Shown: one piece after another, positions 22,530 through 33,702 of the stretch
How the letters are laid out: the number at the start of each line of letters is the position of its first letter
Position numbering within the stretch: position 1 is the stretch's first letter
NCBI GenBank assembly: GCA_004143645.1
Contig: RXPK01000073.1
Coordinates: 534,319-598,318, forward strand
From: Protaetia brevitarsis
Taxonomy: Eukaryota; Arthropoda; Insecta; Coleoptera; Scarabaeidae
Reading direction: 5' to 3'
Length of the DNA: 64,000 bases
Made by a program: the position numbers and the translations under genes
The notes under the pieces: generated by a model
Database searches by the model: none
What the model was told of the DNA's origin: nothing
What the model saw: only the letters and a program-made list of their open reading frames with translations

Positions 22530-23228
22530 TTAAACTGTTTGTGTGTTGTTCGCGTTTTGGCTGTTATTGTTGGATTGATAACTATTCTTAATGTTATCTA
22601 ATTCTTTTCTTACTTCGGCTAGTACTAGTGATGTAACACTTTCTGTGATATCACCTACCTTTGTCGTAATGTTTTCATTCCATGGTTTTGTTGGTACGAT
22701 GATGTCATACTGCGATGTCCCTCCCCTCTCTGTTTCAGACACTGAGTCAATCAGTTCTTCTAAATCCTTTAAATTTTGGGGCCTGCTAATAGTGATCATA
22801 TACCTATAGTATGGTATTAGGCCGGCTGTTATCCTTCTCATAATTTCTTCCTCAGACATTTCGCTGTCCACTTCATCATATAAATCAATTACATCAAAGA
22901 AATAATCCCGAATGGATTGATTTACCGCTTGCCGTTTTGTTGCTAATCGAAATCGGGCATCTTCGTCGTACGTGGGTCCTATGAATTTTATTTTAAATTG
23001 CTTCAGAGTTTCTTTCCAGTCCGCACTGGGGTTTCTTTTCGAAAATGCTCGAAACCATGTGGCTGCAGTTCCTTTCAGATAATTGGAAAAGTAGCAAAGC
23101 TGCAAGGTACCTTCCTCGTAAGTTTTCAAATCCACTTTTCCTTTGCTGTAACGTACAGACACAGTCTGACGTCTTTTGTTTTTAATACGTTTCATTACAA
23201 TATATATAGGAATTACCAGCCTGCCCAT
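22530..23228 (-). CDS. Fusion ORF: secreted-ORF tail plus gag fragment (units 1/2)
   Basis: A 232-codon open frame crosses the unit junction. Residues about 1-40 (MGRLVIPIYIVMKRIKNKRRQ ... KTYEEGT) come from the end of the secreted-type ORF in another frame. From LQLCYFSNYLKGTAATWF onward it is retrotransposon gag: FKIKFIGPTYDEDARFRL, RDYFFDVIDLYDEVDSEMSE, RITAGLIPYYRYMITISRPQ, ending in an Asn-rich tail and stop. The gag part is clearly related to that at 60640. The zinc knuckle is absent. Whether this fusion frame is ever translated is unknown. Confidence 0.6.
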   Translation of the reverse strand: MGRLVIPIYIVMKRIKNKRRQTVSVRYSKGKVDLKTYEEGTLQLCYFSNYLKGTAATWFRAFSKRNPSADWKETLKQFKIKFIGPTYDEDARFRLATKRQAVNQSIRDYFFDVIDLYDEVDSEMSEEEIMRRITAGLIPYYRYMITISRPQNLKDLEELIDSVSETERGGTSQYDIIVPTKPWNENITTKVGDITESVTSLVLAEVRKELDNIKNSYQSNNNSQNANNTQTV

Positions 23229-23523
23229 TTAACGTCTCAGATTGGTACACAAGTCGTGATACATTTGCCTGTGCAACTGGAAGATATTCAAATGATGTCT
23301 GCAGGAAGGGTCGAAGCATACTGACAGCTGCAGACATGAAATGAAGGTCAAAGTGTTTTAGGTCATTTAGATCTTCTATTGTCTCTCCGGTAGAGTACTC
23401 ATTAACATAGGAACTATTAAAAGGTGTGAAATCATTGGTTCCACCCTTTACAGTACACAATAACTGGGAGAATGCTAGTAGGTAAAGGGGTAAAATGTTA
23501 CAGAACTTCTTTATAATAAACAT
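23182..23523 (-). CDS. Secreted-type small ORF, unit 2
   Basis: 113 residues, same signal peptide and layout as the unit 1 copy, but with an extra NSSYV segment after DFTPF (a 15-18 bp insertion relative to unit 1). It is still fully open. Preservation of the reading frame in two units is notable beside the decayed neighbours. Confidence 0.5.
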   Translation of the reverse strand: MFIIKKFCNILPLYLLAFSQLLCTVKGGTNDFTPFNSSYVNEYSTGETIEDLNDLKHFDLHFMSAAVSMLRPFLQTSFEYLPVAQANVSRLVYQSETLNGQAGNSYIYCNETY

Positions 23524-23756
23524 CTTGAGGAGAAGGATTCAATAAATGGATTTTAATAAACACATAAGAAGTATAAAAGATTATCTATACTATAAATTGG
23601 TCAAGAGATACAACTAACAACCTTATTGTTAATTAAACCTGTTTGTGTTGTTCGCGTTTTGGCTGTTATTGTTGGATTGATAACTATTCTTAATGTTATC
23701 TAATTCTTTTCTTACTTCGGCTAGTACTAGTGATGTAACACTTTCTGTGATATCAC

Positions 23757-24398
23757 CTACCTTTGTCGTAATGTTTTTAATTCCGTGGTTTTTTGTGGTA
23801 CGATGATTGTCATACTGCGATGTCCTCCCCTCTCTGTTTCAGACACTGAGTCAATCAGTTCTTCTAAATCCTTTAAATTTTGGGGCCTGCTAATAGTGAT
23901 CATATGCCCATAGTATGGTGTTAGGCCGGCTGTTATCCTTCTCATAATTTCTTCCTCAGACATTTCGCTGTCCACTTCATCACATAAATCAATTACATCA
24001 AAGAAATAATCCCGAATGGATTGATTTACCGCTTGCCGTTTTGTTGCTAATCGAAATCGGGCATCTTTGTCGTACGTGGGTCCTATGAATTTTATCTTAA
24101 ATTGCTTCAGAGTTTCTTCCCAGTCCTCACTGGGGTTTCTTTTCGAAAATGCTCGAAACCATGTGGCTGCAGTTCCTTTCAGATAATTGGAAAAGTAGCA
24201 AAGCTGCAAGGTACCTTCCTCGTAAGTTTTCAAATCCACTTTTCCTTTGCTGTAACGTACAGACACAGTCTGACGTCTTTTGTTTTTAATACGTTTCATT
24301 ACAATATATATATAGGAATTACCAGCCTGCCCATTTAACGTCTCCAGATTGGTACACAAGTCGTGATACATTTGCCTGTGCAACTGGAAGATATTCAA
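23757..24398 (-). pseudogene. Gag fragment fusion ORF, units 2/3
   Basis: 213 codons with the same gag core (LQLCYFSNYLKGTAATWF ... EEIMRRITAGLTPYYGHMI). It is truncated after ETERGG by frame changes near 23820 and 23785 (an extra base near the TTTTTTGTGG run). Closely similar to the unit 1 copy. Confidence 0.6.
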
Positions 24399-24399
24399 A

Positions 24400-24617
24400 T
24401 GATGTCTGCAGGAAGGGTGGAAGCATACTGACAGCTTGCCACATGAAATGGAAGGTCAAAGTGTTTTAGGTCATTTAGATCCTTCTATTGTCTCTCCGTA
24501 GAGTACTCATCTATACAGGTGTGAAATCTTTGTTCCACCCTTTACAGTACACAATAACTGGGAGAATGCTAGTAGGTAAAGGGGTAAAAGGTTACAGAAC
24601 TTCTTTATAATAAACAT
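24400..24617 (-). pseudogene. Secreted-type ORF, unit 3, frameshifted
   Basis: The start and signal peptide at 24617 are intact, but small indels near 24490, 24510 and 24440 break the frame. Otherwise it is the same sequence as the unit 1 copy. Confidence 0.55.
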
Positions 24618-24854
24618 CTTGAGGAGAAGGATTCAATAAATGGATTTTAATAAACACTTAAGAAGTATAAAATATTATCTATACCTAGTAAATGGTCAGT
24701 GATACAACTAACAACCTTATTGGTTAATTAAACCTGTTTTTGTGTTGTTCGCGTTTTGGCTGTTATTGTTGGATTGATAACTATTCTTAATGTTATCTAA
24801 TTCTTTTCTTACTTCGGCTAGTACTAGTGATGTAACACTTTTTGTGATATCAAC

Positions 24855-25404
24855 CTACCTTTGTCGTAATGTCTTCAATTCCGTGGTTTTTTTTGGTATG
24901 ATGATGTCATACTGCGATATTCCTCCCCTCTCTGTTTCAGACACTGAGTCAATCAGTTCTTCTAAGTCCTTTAAATTTTGGGGCCTGCTAATAGTGATCA
25001 TATGCCTATAGTATGGTATTAGGCCGGCTGTTATCCTTCTCATAATTTCTTTCCTCAGACATTTCGCTGTCCACTTCATCACATATAAATCAATTACATC
25101 CAAGAAATAATCCCGAATGGATTGATTTACCGCTTGCCGTTTTGTTGCTAATCGAAATCGGGCATCTTCGTCGTACGTGGGTCCTATGAATTTTATTTTA
25201 AATTGCTTCACAGTTTCTTCCCAGTCCGCACTGGGGTTTCTTTTCGAAAATGCTCGAAACCATGTATGTGGCTGCAGTTCCTTTCAGATAATTGGAAAAG
25301 TAGCAAAGCTGCAAGGTACCTTCCTCGTAAGTTTTCAAATCCACTTTTCCTTTGCTGTAACGTACAGACACAGTCTGACGTCTTTTGTTTTTAATACGTT
25401 TCAT
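24855..25404 (-). pseudogene. Gag fragment, units 3/4, frameshifted
   Basis: Two overlapping open pieces (25404-25198 and 25211-24855) together cover the gag core. An insertion (ATGT, TYMV instead of TWF) near 25262 and a one-base gain near 25050 and 25082 break it. Confidence 0.55.
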
Positions 25405-25438
25405 TACAATATATATAGGAATTACCAGCCTTGCCCAT

Positions 25439-25738
25439 TTAACGTCTCAGATTGGGTACACAAGTCGTGCATACATTTGCCTGTGCAGACTGGAAGATAT
25501 TCAAATGATGTCTGCAGGAAGGGTCGAAGCATACTGACAGCTTGCCGACATGAAATGAAAGGTCAAAGTGTTTTAGGTCATTTAGATCTTCTATTGTCTC
25601 TCCGGTAGAGTACTCATTAACATAGGAACTATTAAAAGGTGTGAAATCATTGGTTCCACCCTTTACAGTACACAATAACTGGGAGAATGCTAGTAGGTAA
25701 AGGGGTAAAATGTTACAGAACTTCTTTATAATAAACAT
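25439..25738 (-). pseudogene. Secreted-type ORF, unit 4, frameshifted
   Basis: Starts as the unit 2 copy (with the NSSYV segment) and stays open for about 60 residues, then leaves the frame through one-base insertions near 25560, 25545 and 25487. Confidence 0.55.
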
Positions 25739-25842
25739 CTTGAGAGAAGGATCATTAAAATGGATTTAATAAACACATAAGAAGTAATAAAAGATTATCT
25801 ATACTATAAATTGGTCAAGAGATACAACTAACAACCTTATTG

Positions 25843-26549
25843 TTAATTAAACCTGTTTGTGTTGTTCGCGTTTTGGCTGTTATTGTTGGATTGATAACTA
25901 TTCTTAATGTTATCTAATTCTTTTCTTACTTCCGCTAGTACTAGTGATGTAACACTTTCTGTGATATCACCTACCTTTGTCGTAATGTCTTCATTCCGTG
26001 GTTTTGTTGGTACGATGATGTCATACTGCGATGTCCCTCCCCTCTCTGTTTCAGACACTGAGTCAATCAGTTCTTCTAAATCCTTTAAATTTTGGGGCCT
26101 GCTAATAGTGATCATATGCCCATAGTATGGTGTTAGGCCGGCTGTTATCCTTCTCATAATTTCTTCCTCAGACATTTCGCTGTCCACTTCATCACATAAA
26201 TCAATGTACATCAAAGAAATAATCCCGAATGGATTGATTTACCGCTTGCCGTTTTGTTGCTAATCGAAATCGGGCATCTTTGTCGTACGTGGGTCCTATG
26301 AATTTTATTTTAAATTGCTTCACAGTTTCTTCCCAGTCCGCACTGGGGTTTCTTTTCGAAAATGCTCGAAACCATGTATGTGGCTGCAGTTCCTTTCAGA
26401 TAATTGGAAAAGTAGCAAAGCTGCAAGGTACCTTCCTCGTAAGTTTTCAAATCCACTTTTCCTTTGCTGTAACGTACAGACACAGTCTGACGTCTTTTGT
26501 TTTTAATACGTTTCATTACAATATATATAGGAATTACCAGCCTGCCCAT
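25843..26549 (-). pseudogene. Gag fragment, units 4/5, frameshifted
   Basis: Open pieces 26549-26310 and 26214-25843 carry the first and second halves of the gag core. They are separated by the same ATGT insertion (near 26375) as in units 3/4 and by a one-base change near 26205. The shared insertion shows these two units descend from one another. Confidence 0.55.
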
Positions 26550-26554
26550 TTAAC

Positions 26555-26845
26555 GTCTCAGATTGGTACACAAGTCGTGATACATTTGCCTGTCAACTGG
26601 AAGATATTCAAATGATGTCTGCAGGAAGGTCGAAGCAATACTGACAGCTGCAGAAATGAAATGAAGGTCAAAGTGTTTAGGTCATTTAAGATCTTCTATT
26701 GCCCTCTCCGGTAGAGTACTCATTAACATAGGAACTATTAAAAGGTGTGAAATCATTGGTTCCACCCTTTACAGTACAACAATAACTGGGGAGAATGCTA
26801 GTAGGTAAAGGGGTAAAATGTTACACGAACTCTTATAATAAACAT
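26555..26845 (-). pseudogene. Secreted-type ORF, unit 5, badly broken
   Basis: Recognisable from the start codon at 26845 through many one-base losses and gains (for example ACGAACTCTTATAATAAACATC in place of AGAACTTCTTTATAATAAACATC). No usable frame remains. Confidence 0.5.
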
Positions 26846-26929
26846 CTTGAGAGAAAGGATTCAATAAATGGATTTTAATAAACACATAAGAAGTATAAAG
26901 ATTATCTATACTATAAATGGTCAAAGAGA

Positions 26930-27516
26930 CAACTAACAACCTTATTGTTAATTAAACACTGTTGTGTTGTTTCGCGTTTGGCTGTTTTGTTGGATTGATA
27001 ACTATTATTAATGTTATCGTAATTCGTTTCTTACTTCGGCTAGTACTAGTGATGTAACACTTTCTGTGATATCAACCTACCTTTGTCGTAATGCTCTTCA
27101 TTCCGTGGTTCTTGTTGGTAACGATGATGTCATAGCTGCGATGTCTCCCTCTCTTTCAGACACTGAGTCAATCAGTTCTTCTAAATCCTTTAAATTTGGG
27201 CCTGCTAATAGTGATCAATATCCTATAGATGGTATTAGGGACGGCTGTTAACCCTTCTCAATAAATTTCTCCTCAGACATTTCGCTGTCCACCTCAACTC
27301 ACATAAATCAATTACATCAAAGAAATAATCCCGAATGGATTGATGTTACCGCTTGCCGTTTGTTGCTAATCGAAAAAGCGGGCATCTTCGTCGTACGTAG
27401 GTCCTATGAATTTTATTTAAATTGCTTCACAGTTTCTCCAATCGCACTGGGGTTCTTTTCGAAAATGTCGAAACCATGTATTCTGCAGTTCTTAAGATAT
27501 GGAAAAGTAGCAAAGC
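26930..27516 (-). pseudogene. Gag fragment, unit 5, badly broken
   Basis: The same gag segment as in other units but with a small indel every 20-40 bases. It joins the gag N-terminal region on its right (after 27516) without the secreted-ORF tail, so it marks the original, unduplicated gag junction. Confidence 0.55.
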
Positions 27517-27519
27517 GCA

Positions 27520-28200
27520 AGTACTCATCCACACATACAGTTGCAAGCGTGTATAATTATGAGGAAGTGATTGATTATTCTGCCGGTCTTGAGGGTTCCG
27601 TAAATTTCGGATTAAACGGATTTTTATGTGCTCCAATCGACGCGATAGTGTAATTTATTATCGGACTTGGAAGGACATTCGGGGTCGGAGTTTGCAATTT
27701 TGTAGTTAAGTTTAATGACACTTTTCGCCTTTTATAAAGAGGTTTAGGCAAAGTAAATGTGCGTTGGTGTTACTCTCGTCCAAACATATAAGAGGATCAA
27801 TATCAAACGCAATTTCTGTGGTAACTGGTGTAGCGCTTGCCTGGGTTTAGGAATATCATAAACTATGGTCCTAGGAGTTGTTGTGAAGTGAACCAATATT
27901 TTCTAAAATGTCTACAATGGTGCTGACAACAGACGATGTTTGTTGTTGTGGTGGTTGTATTTGAGTTGAGGCGTTGTCGTAGTAATTATTTGTTGACTAC
28001 CGTAATTATTGATGTTACTTGGAAAGCGCCTAATTTATTGTGCACCCTCGGTACGTCGCGTAACGACCGCCGATTGGCGACCGTAAAGTTTGTTACTACA
28101 AACGATTTTGTCTAATAATTATACATCAATTCCTTCTTCATTTGTTACCTATCGCAAGTTGTACCTTCTACCGCTACCAAACATTTTAACAATAATTAAA
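27520..28200 (-). pseudogene. Gag N-terminal region of G1, decayed
   Basis: Located between the 5' LTR/primer site and the array. Minus-strand frames contain Asn/Thr-rich and basic stretches (SLRDVPRVHNKLG, NSNTTTTTN, EIAFDIDPLICLDESNTNAH). They lead into PFNPKFTEPSRPAE and then LYTLATVCVDEY just before LQLCYF. This corresponds to the low-complexity gag start of the related element at 60.1-60.6 kb. No single frame survives. Confidence 0.5.
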
Positions 28201-28364
28201 TGAAAAAGAGTAAAGAAGTGATATGCTATATCTCGCTAACAGACCAGCCGTCGTATGGTCGCGTCTGCAAATTTGAAGCGTCAACAAATACTTTATCTTG
28301 TCACATACAATTGTTAATAAATTAAAATAACTAAATTAGAAAAATATTTATATTTAATACCAAA

Positions 28365-28385
28365 ATCGGTTTGAAGCTCCACCAA
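28365..28385 (-). promoter_or_regulatory. Candidate primer binding site of G1
   Basis: Immediately inside the 5' LTR the minus strand reads TTGGTGGAGCTTCAAACCG. The TGG start right after the CA end of the LTR is the expected look of a tRNA primer site. The tRNA was not identified. Confidence 0.55.
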
Positions 28386-28701
28386 TGTGCGCTTCCGGGC
28401 AAATGTCGGCCCCTTTCGACGGGTTGGGTTAAGCTACTCGCTTCCTATCTTACTTAATAATAGGGAAAATGAAAGATACTACCCGGGAATGCGGTTGATT
28501 CAAAACAGTAATATAACCACTTTATTGCTCTTTATTTACCACCTCACTCTTCGGAGATCACAACCTGAAATTGCCAATACTCGTCGCCTATCCCCTCACG
28601 AGCGGCGTACCCGAAAATGCTGAGAGGTGCCGGTATCTGATTGTAATCTCTGATACTTTTTCTTAAATCTAACTTATTCTAGTAGTGAACTTTCCGTGGC
28701 A
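28386..28701 (-). repeat. 5' LTR of G1
   Basis: 316 bp, TG...CA on the minus strand, uninterrupted. It differs from the 3' LTR mostly by one-base losses (for example TCGCGCCCC against TCGGCCCC). It serves as the empty-site reference for the mariner at 18124-19641. Confidence 0.88.
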
Positions 28702-28705
28702 GTAT

Positions 28706-31264
28706 CCACAAAGTGTTTTCAATTTAAGTGATTGCTACATTCTTCATCACAGCAGTTATTGCTGCTGTTATCCTGGATTCGAAAAACATTCTAGCCGTAT
28801 TACCGTCGTTTGTTGGGCTGATCCACTAGTAAAACTATTCTGTCCAGTTTTTTTTTTTATTACTCGATTTACGCAGCTGTACAGGTTCTTTATTGACTCC
28901 TTGACTTGGTAAATGTTTTTATATCTAATCTGAGCTAATGTGCAAAAGTACTCCATAAATCGTATCCAAAGAATGTAAGACCAGAGAGTCCAAATTGATA
29001 GTGCCTCGTACTAACGCTTCGTAAATAACTTTTGCAAGACATATATAACACATTTGGAAGAGCGAATGCCTGAAAGAATTACAATTTTTGATCTACATCG
29101 GAATAATATTCGATTAAACACAATATTTCATTAATATTTAATGAAACAATTGTTTATCGGATCGTCATAAAAGGTCCTTGCTTAATAATTCGCCGTTTCT
29201 TAGCAAATAGAATTTAATCTCTGCAAAACTCATAGAAAAGAGCGGGATTTTTGCCAATATTATAATTTCTGATTATTTTCTGCAATTTGACCATATAGTT
29301 GAAGTGGAACGAAATGACAAAAATAAACATTGACGAGTGATCTTCATTATTTTTCTGAAAAGCTTTGTTTACAGTTGCTTGCCGCAACGTTCACGCCTAT
29401 AAAATTAGTGTAGTGAATATTACCGACTTGTAAGATGCAGAACGTGTTTGACAAGCGGAAATACGCTCGGTCAATCTAGATAACTGATCTATACATTTTA
29501 ATAAAAACAACAACTGCAATTTTTTCTAACCAACGTGAAAAAAAAACTTTCCAAGCATTGTAATAGTTAGTATTAACCAGTTAAGTAATTACTTCAATAA
29601 ATGATGAATTAAATTTGTGTTTACCTTTTAAAAAAGTCTACAATACCTTAATAAATCCGATAAGATAAATATCTGCAACTATTAGTATATTTTGGTAGCA
29701 CAACTCAAACGTCTATTTCAAGCAAATTGGCTGTATTATCTACCAACTATTTGTATAGCAAGTAACCCCAAAAGGTGTAATATTTGCAATATTTTGAGTT
29801 GATAGCATACTTAACATTAGAATGCAAATTATGTAATTTAAAATCACTGTACAACTGATAATTAAATTATTAAGTTCCACGAGCAATCGGGACACTGTGC
29901 GTCGTTTTGTATTTTCATACGCTTCCCAATTCAACGCAGGTGTTTTCATTTTCATCATTATTGGCGGACGATTATCATTATAAAATAATTTTTGCCCTGT
30001 TTCTTCTTCGTTGAAGACGTAACTGTTTCTTTTTTTTTTTGAACTGTGAAAATAGTGCAAGCTCTTACCTCATTCTCTGACGGAAGCTCAGGTGTTCAGA
30101 AATTTTCCAAAATTTTCCGGAGTGTTTTTCGGACTATTCACGGTGAAGGCTTAGCGGACGCTCACGTTCAACAGCCAGGCGGAATAATTCTTGAACACTT
30201 GAAAGAATAATCTCTTCGAATGCTTGCAAGCTCTCCCTTTGAAATAGTACAGATTTCGCCCTTGAATACAAGCAAGCTTCCTGTGTAATTGTTAACCATC
30301 AATTGATGTGGCATTAACCCTAAACCCTGAGATCATCCACAATCAAATCCTGGTGTCACGCTCTTCATTGGTATCAATTACGTTCTGAGACTGCGAATTA
30401 TTATCTAGTACATTACTAAAAACATACTTCAGAATAACTGAAGGGTTGAATGGCAATACGACCATTGCTTTAAATGACGACACTGCATTTTGCATCGTCG
30501 CTGATTTCTTCGAAGTCGTTGCTAACAACTAACCGAACTGAAGTCTGGTAATTCGTCGTCCAGATTGCTCTAAAATAAATTGCATGTTTGATCAAAAACT
30601 GGGGTTTTGAAGAAGACGCTGCCGCCTAGCGGCTGTAGAAACTGAGTCGTATGGATTGGAATGCAGAAGAGGATAATATTGTTTTCTTATACATAGATCT
30701 TGGCACATAGACCCTTTATGATAGTATCGCGGTTCACATATAACCTTTTTTTACACTACATCAAATCAGTCCAAATGTTCCTTAGACCCTTTATCAATAG
30801 GTCTTATAGTCTTCAGTTATTGGAATTAATTTTTTATCTTGAAAAAATATACATATTAAAGTTGTACAAAATGTAATAAGGAATCCGATAATGATTAAAT
30901 ATATTAAAAAGTTGTTATCTGGTTTAGGTAGTAGCGGCAACGTTGCATTGCATTCATGTTAGCTGTTACGACGACGAATGGACTGTATTGTTCTTTTTTC
31001 TTGCATTCCCTTAGGTTTTGTATGGTTTAATTCGATACAGCTTTACTTAAGAACTAGTGACCAGAAGACATGTTCATGCTCACCCAATTCAAATTTCTAA
31101 TTATAATATATGCATTATGAATGACACAGAAAAATTGTACTAATGCTGATAAATGCATTTCGAATAGCTTTAATGAGCTGTATTCGCAAAAACAGAGAGT
31201 TTCTGCTTAAAAAAAAAAAAATTATCAAATTGATGAATAAGTTTTAGTTATTGCATGTATTATT
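28706..31264. other. Long stretch without an assignable gene
   Basis: About 2.5 kb. Open frames at 28768-28956, 29740-30060 and 30343-30528 (all minus) show no domain I recognise. No LTR, inverted repeat or RNA gene was seen. The 30060-30530 part is less AT-rich than its surroundings and could be an old exon or retroelement leader. Confidence 0.35.
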
Positions 31265-31266
31265 TA

Positions 31267-33295
31267 CAGTACCGCGGTATCCAGCCCCGATAACGAGTTA
31301 CGGGTTAACACGAGGTAGTCCCCGGAGGAGGCGTGGCCATACAGGATGTTTACGCCATGTTTACGCGGCTATGCGCAGGTCAATCGCAAGTTGACAGACC
31401 AACGTCATTCAGTGTTATTACAGTTCGTTACAGTCAGTGTGTTTAGATCTGTTCGATTGTTTACGTTACGCTATGATGCTAAACGGAAAGAACTGTTGTG
31501 TGTTGAGACTAAATACAACATCACAGCTAGTAAAGGAGAACAATTAAAAAAGTAGCTTCAGATTTAGGTGTGGAGAAGTTACTGTAGGAGCATTGGAGAA
31601 AGAAACCGGGCCAAAACGCGAAAAATGGTGTACGCAAAAGATGAAAGTAATAAACGTAAAACTATGAAAACCGGAGAGTTTGAAAAACATCAAGTGCTTG
31701 TTTAGATGTGGTTTACACAGCCAGGAGCAAGGGAAGTCCAGTGAGTGGGCTATGCTACAAGAAAGGCTATTGAATTCACGAAAAGTTTAAAGATGGGAGA
31801 AGAATTTACAACAAGCAGAGGTATGGCTCCATCGCTGGAAACAAGGTATGGCGTCAGGAGATACCATTTCTGGTGAGAAGATATCATCCAATCATGGTAC
31901 GTAGATACAGTTCAAGAATGAATTGAAGCTTTGGTTTAAAGATGAAAGATTTCTCACCAACAAAATTTTTAACTGTGACGAAACAGGCTTGAACTACCGC
32001 ATGCTTCCTACAAAAATACTTGCTTCTAAGAAGAAGCTCCCGCCCCTGGTTTTAAAAAGTCAAAAGATAAGGCACCCATAGCTTGCTCGAATGCTAGCGG
32101 GGATTGCAAAGTTAAAGTTATACGATGATAGGAAATCTGCCAACCCCGGCTTTAAAAATGTGTCTATTCCTAGCCTGCCAGTGCTGTAAAAAGTCAGAAA
32201 AATGCTGGATGGACCCTGTAATTTTAAAATGGTTTTAGTACTAACTTTGTACCACAGTTGAAAAGTTTTTAAAAAAAAAAACAAACCTGCCTCGAAAAAG
32301 CGCTTTTCGGTTTGGACAACTGCCCTGCTCATCCTGATATGGAAGAAATGGTTTCTGGTGACATAAGACTATGTTTTTACCCCAACGTCAAACCATCTGC
32401 TCAGCCAAGGGTATTGGAACCTGAGCCGTAATTATAAAACGCAAGCTTTTGAAAACCCTCATTAAGCGCAATTGACAAGGAAACGACGTCGTACAGTCGC
32501 AATCACATGTAAGATGTTGTAACGATGTCACCTGAGGCATGGAATGAGGTGAAAAGTTCAACTATTCAGAAGTCCGTGGAGGAAGTTATTAAACATTACG
32601 GACATCAAGAAACTTTGCCTACAACCGAGTATCACATTATGACGACCTCAGTCTTGCACAGCTAGCTCAAAGATGGCTGATGAAAACAATCACTGAAAAT
32701 GACATAGCCGAGTGGATCAACGCAGACGAAGAATTAGAAGTGACTGACAGATGATTGTAGGCAGTAAATGTAGAGGCTGAAGAAAGTGACAAGTGGCAAT
32801 GAAGACATGAAATGGGGAATGAAAAATCAGTCACAGTGAAGGATGCAAAGCGATAGAAAGGCTATCGAGTACCATACGAGCAAGTCAGAGACAACTTCAG
32901 AAGATCTTCTCACTGCTACGAGATTACGTGAAACGGCGGCAAAGAGCGAGAGAGTTCCGTTGAACAGAAGAAAATTAAAACTTTTTCAGAAGTACTTTTT
33001 AACTTTGAAAATTTTACTATACAGTAAATATGTACTGACAATATTTATAATTTATGTACCTATGTAGTACATACATACATATTGTATTGCATTTTCAGTA
33101 TACCATTTTAAATAATGGTAATAGAGTATTCTTTTATGTACATACATACATATTAACATAGAATTACTTCATTTTGACTAACGTTTTCATTCATTTTAAA
33201 CTTTACCACAATGTTTCCGCTCGATTTACGACAGAGTCCGTGTTATTCGAGTTTTCGATTATCCGAGGTATCCTCGGATAAGCGAGGCTCTACTG
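31267..33295 (+). mobile_element. Tigger/Jerky (pogo-superfamily) element
   Basis: The left end CAGTACCGCGGTATCC and right end (reverse complement) CAGTAGAGCCTCGCTTATCC are diverged forms of the Tigger terminus. Both are flanked by TA (31265-31266 and 33296-33297). The 2.03-kb interior holds a decayed CENP-B/Jerky-type transposase reading rightward. Confidence 0.82.
31480..33000 (+). pseudogene. Jerky/CENP-B-type transposase, decayed
   Basis: Pieces in order: KKVASDLGVGEVTVG (helix-turn-helix), REKWCTQ-like, then WF.QARSKG-type and RKAIEF, and EEFTTSRG..LHRWKQRYGVRQ (CENP-B DNA-binding helix). Then GEKISSNHGT, FLTNKIFNCDETGLNYRMLPTK (catalytic Asp, near 31970) and RKMLDGPCNF, and C-terminal helices near 32840-32950. 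Frameshifts and stops occur throughout. It is a DDE_1 family nuclease relic unrelated in sequence detail to the psq-type pogo at 39233. Confidence 0.75.
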
Positions 33296-33297
33296 TA

Positions 33298-33702
33298 CTA
33301 TAATAAAGGGCATATCTACCCTAACAATAACATATATATTGAATTTTTAAAATTTGATGAGTAGGATTGCAACTCGGAAATACCTAATTGGTGCTAAATT
33401 GGGCTCGACGCTTTAATTGTAGGTTCTCGAGTCTAGTCATTGTTTCTGTTAATTGAAAGAAATTCGTTCAATACTAACCGTTAAAATCTCAGAGAAGAAA
33501 TGACGTCCTAAATACAGTCTATGCTAATCTTTGTTAGGAGGTATGATGAGATATGAAGAGATTAAACAAAAATATTTAGCTCAAAATATTTATTCGGTAT
33601 CATAAACGAGAATTTCATTAAATGTTTAGTTTTTAGTAAGAGCTATAACACGTTTTTTCGAGTAAACACATTTTGATTTGGACCCAATGTCTGGGTGTAT
33701 TT
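33298..33702. other. Spacer without a gene
   Basis: AT-rich spacer between the Tigger and the piggyBac end. Nothing recognised. Confidence 0.4.

Larger units (their letters stand above)
22018..27516 (-). repeat. Five-unit tandem array, ~1.1 kb per unit
   Basis: Five head-to-tail units. Equivalent start codons (MFIIKK, minus strand) sit at 22420, 23523, 24617, 25738 and 26845, so spacing is 1094-1121 bp. Each unit, read leftward, holds the central and C-terminal part of gag (from LQLCYF), about 110 bp, and then a signal-peptide ORF that runs to KTYEEGT, where the next unit begins. The array starts and stops at the same GTACCTT point. Units 1 and 2 are clean; units 3 to 5 gather one-base indels. 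Confidence 0.9.
17992..28701 (-). mobile_element. Ty3/gypsy insertion with rearranged interior (element G1)
   Basis: Matching LTRs (TGCCACGG...ACA when read on the minus strand) lie at 28386-28701 (5') and 17992-19826 (3', interrupted by a mariner). The 4-bp target duplication GTAT is at 17988-17991 and 28702-28705. A primer-site candidate lies inside the 5' LTR and a purine tract lies inside the 3' LTR. The interior runs leftward: gag N-terminus (about 28200-27520), a five-unit tandem array (27516-22018), the tail of a secreted-type ORF with a 201-bp duplication (22018-21589), then a T-rich block (about 21414-20245). No protease, RT or integrase is seen, so this copy could not move by itself. 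Confidence 0.85.

Noticed and set aside
22591..26615. Plus-strand open frames across the tandem array (for example 22998-23324, 25177-25608, 26280-26615)
   Set aside because: They mirror the minus-strand gag and secreted-type frames and show no domain of their own.
28768..28956. Possible chemoreceptor exon (minus strand, FCTLAQIRYKNIY)
   Set aside because: Weak resemblance only; no transmembrane segments, no splice-linked exons and no signature motif.
29740..30060. 106-codon minus-strand frame with a hydrophobic C-terminal part
   Set aside because: No domain, no homologue recognised, AT-rich composition makes such a frame likely by chance.
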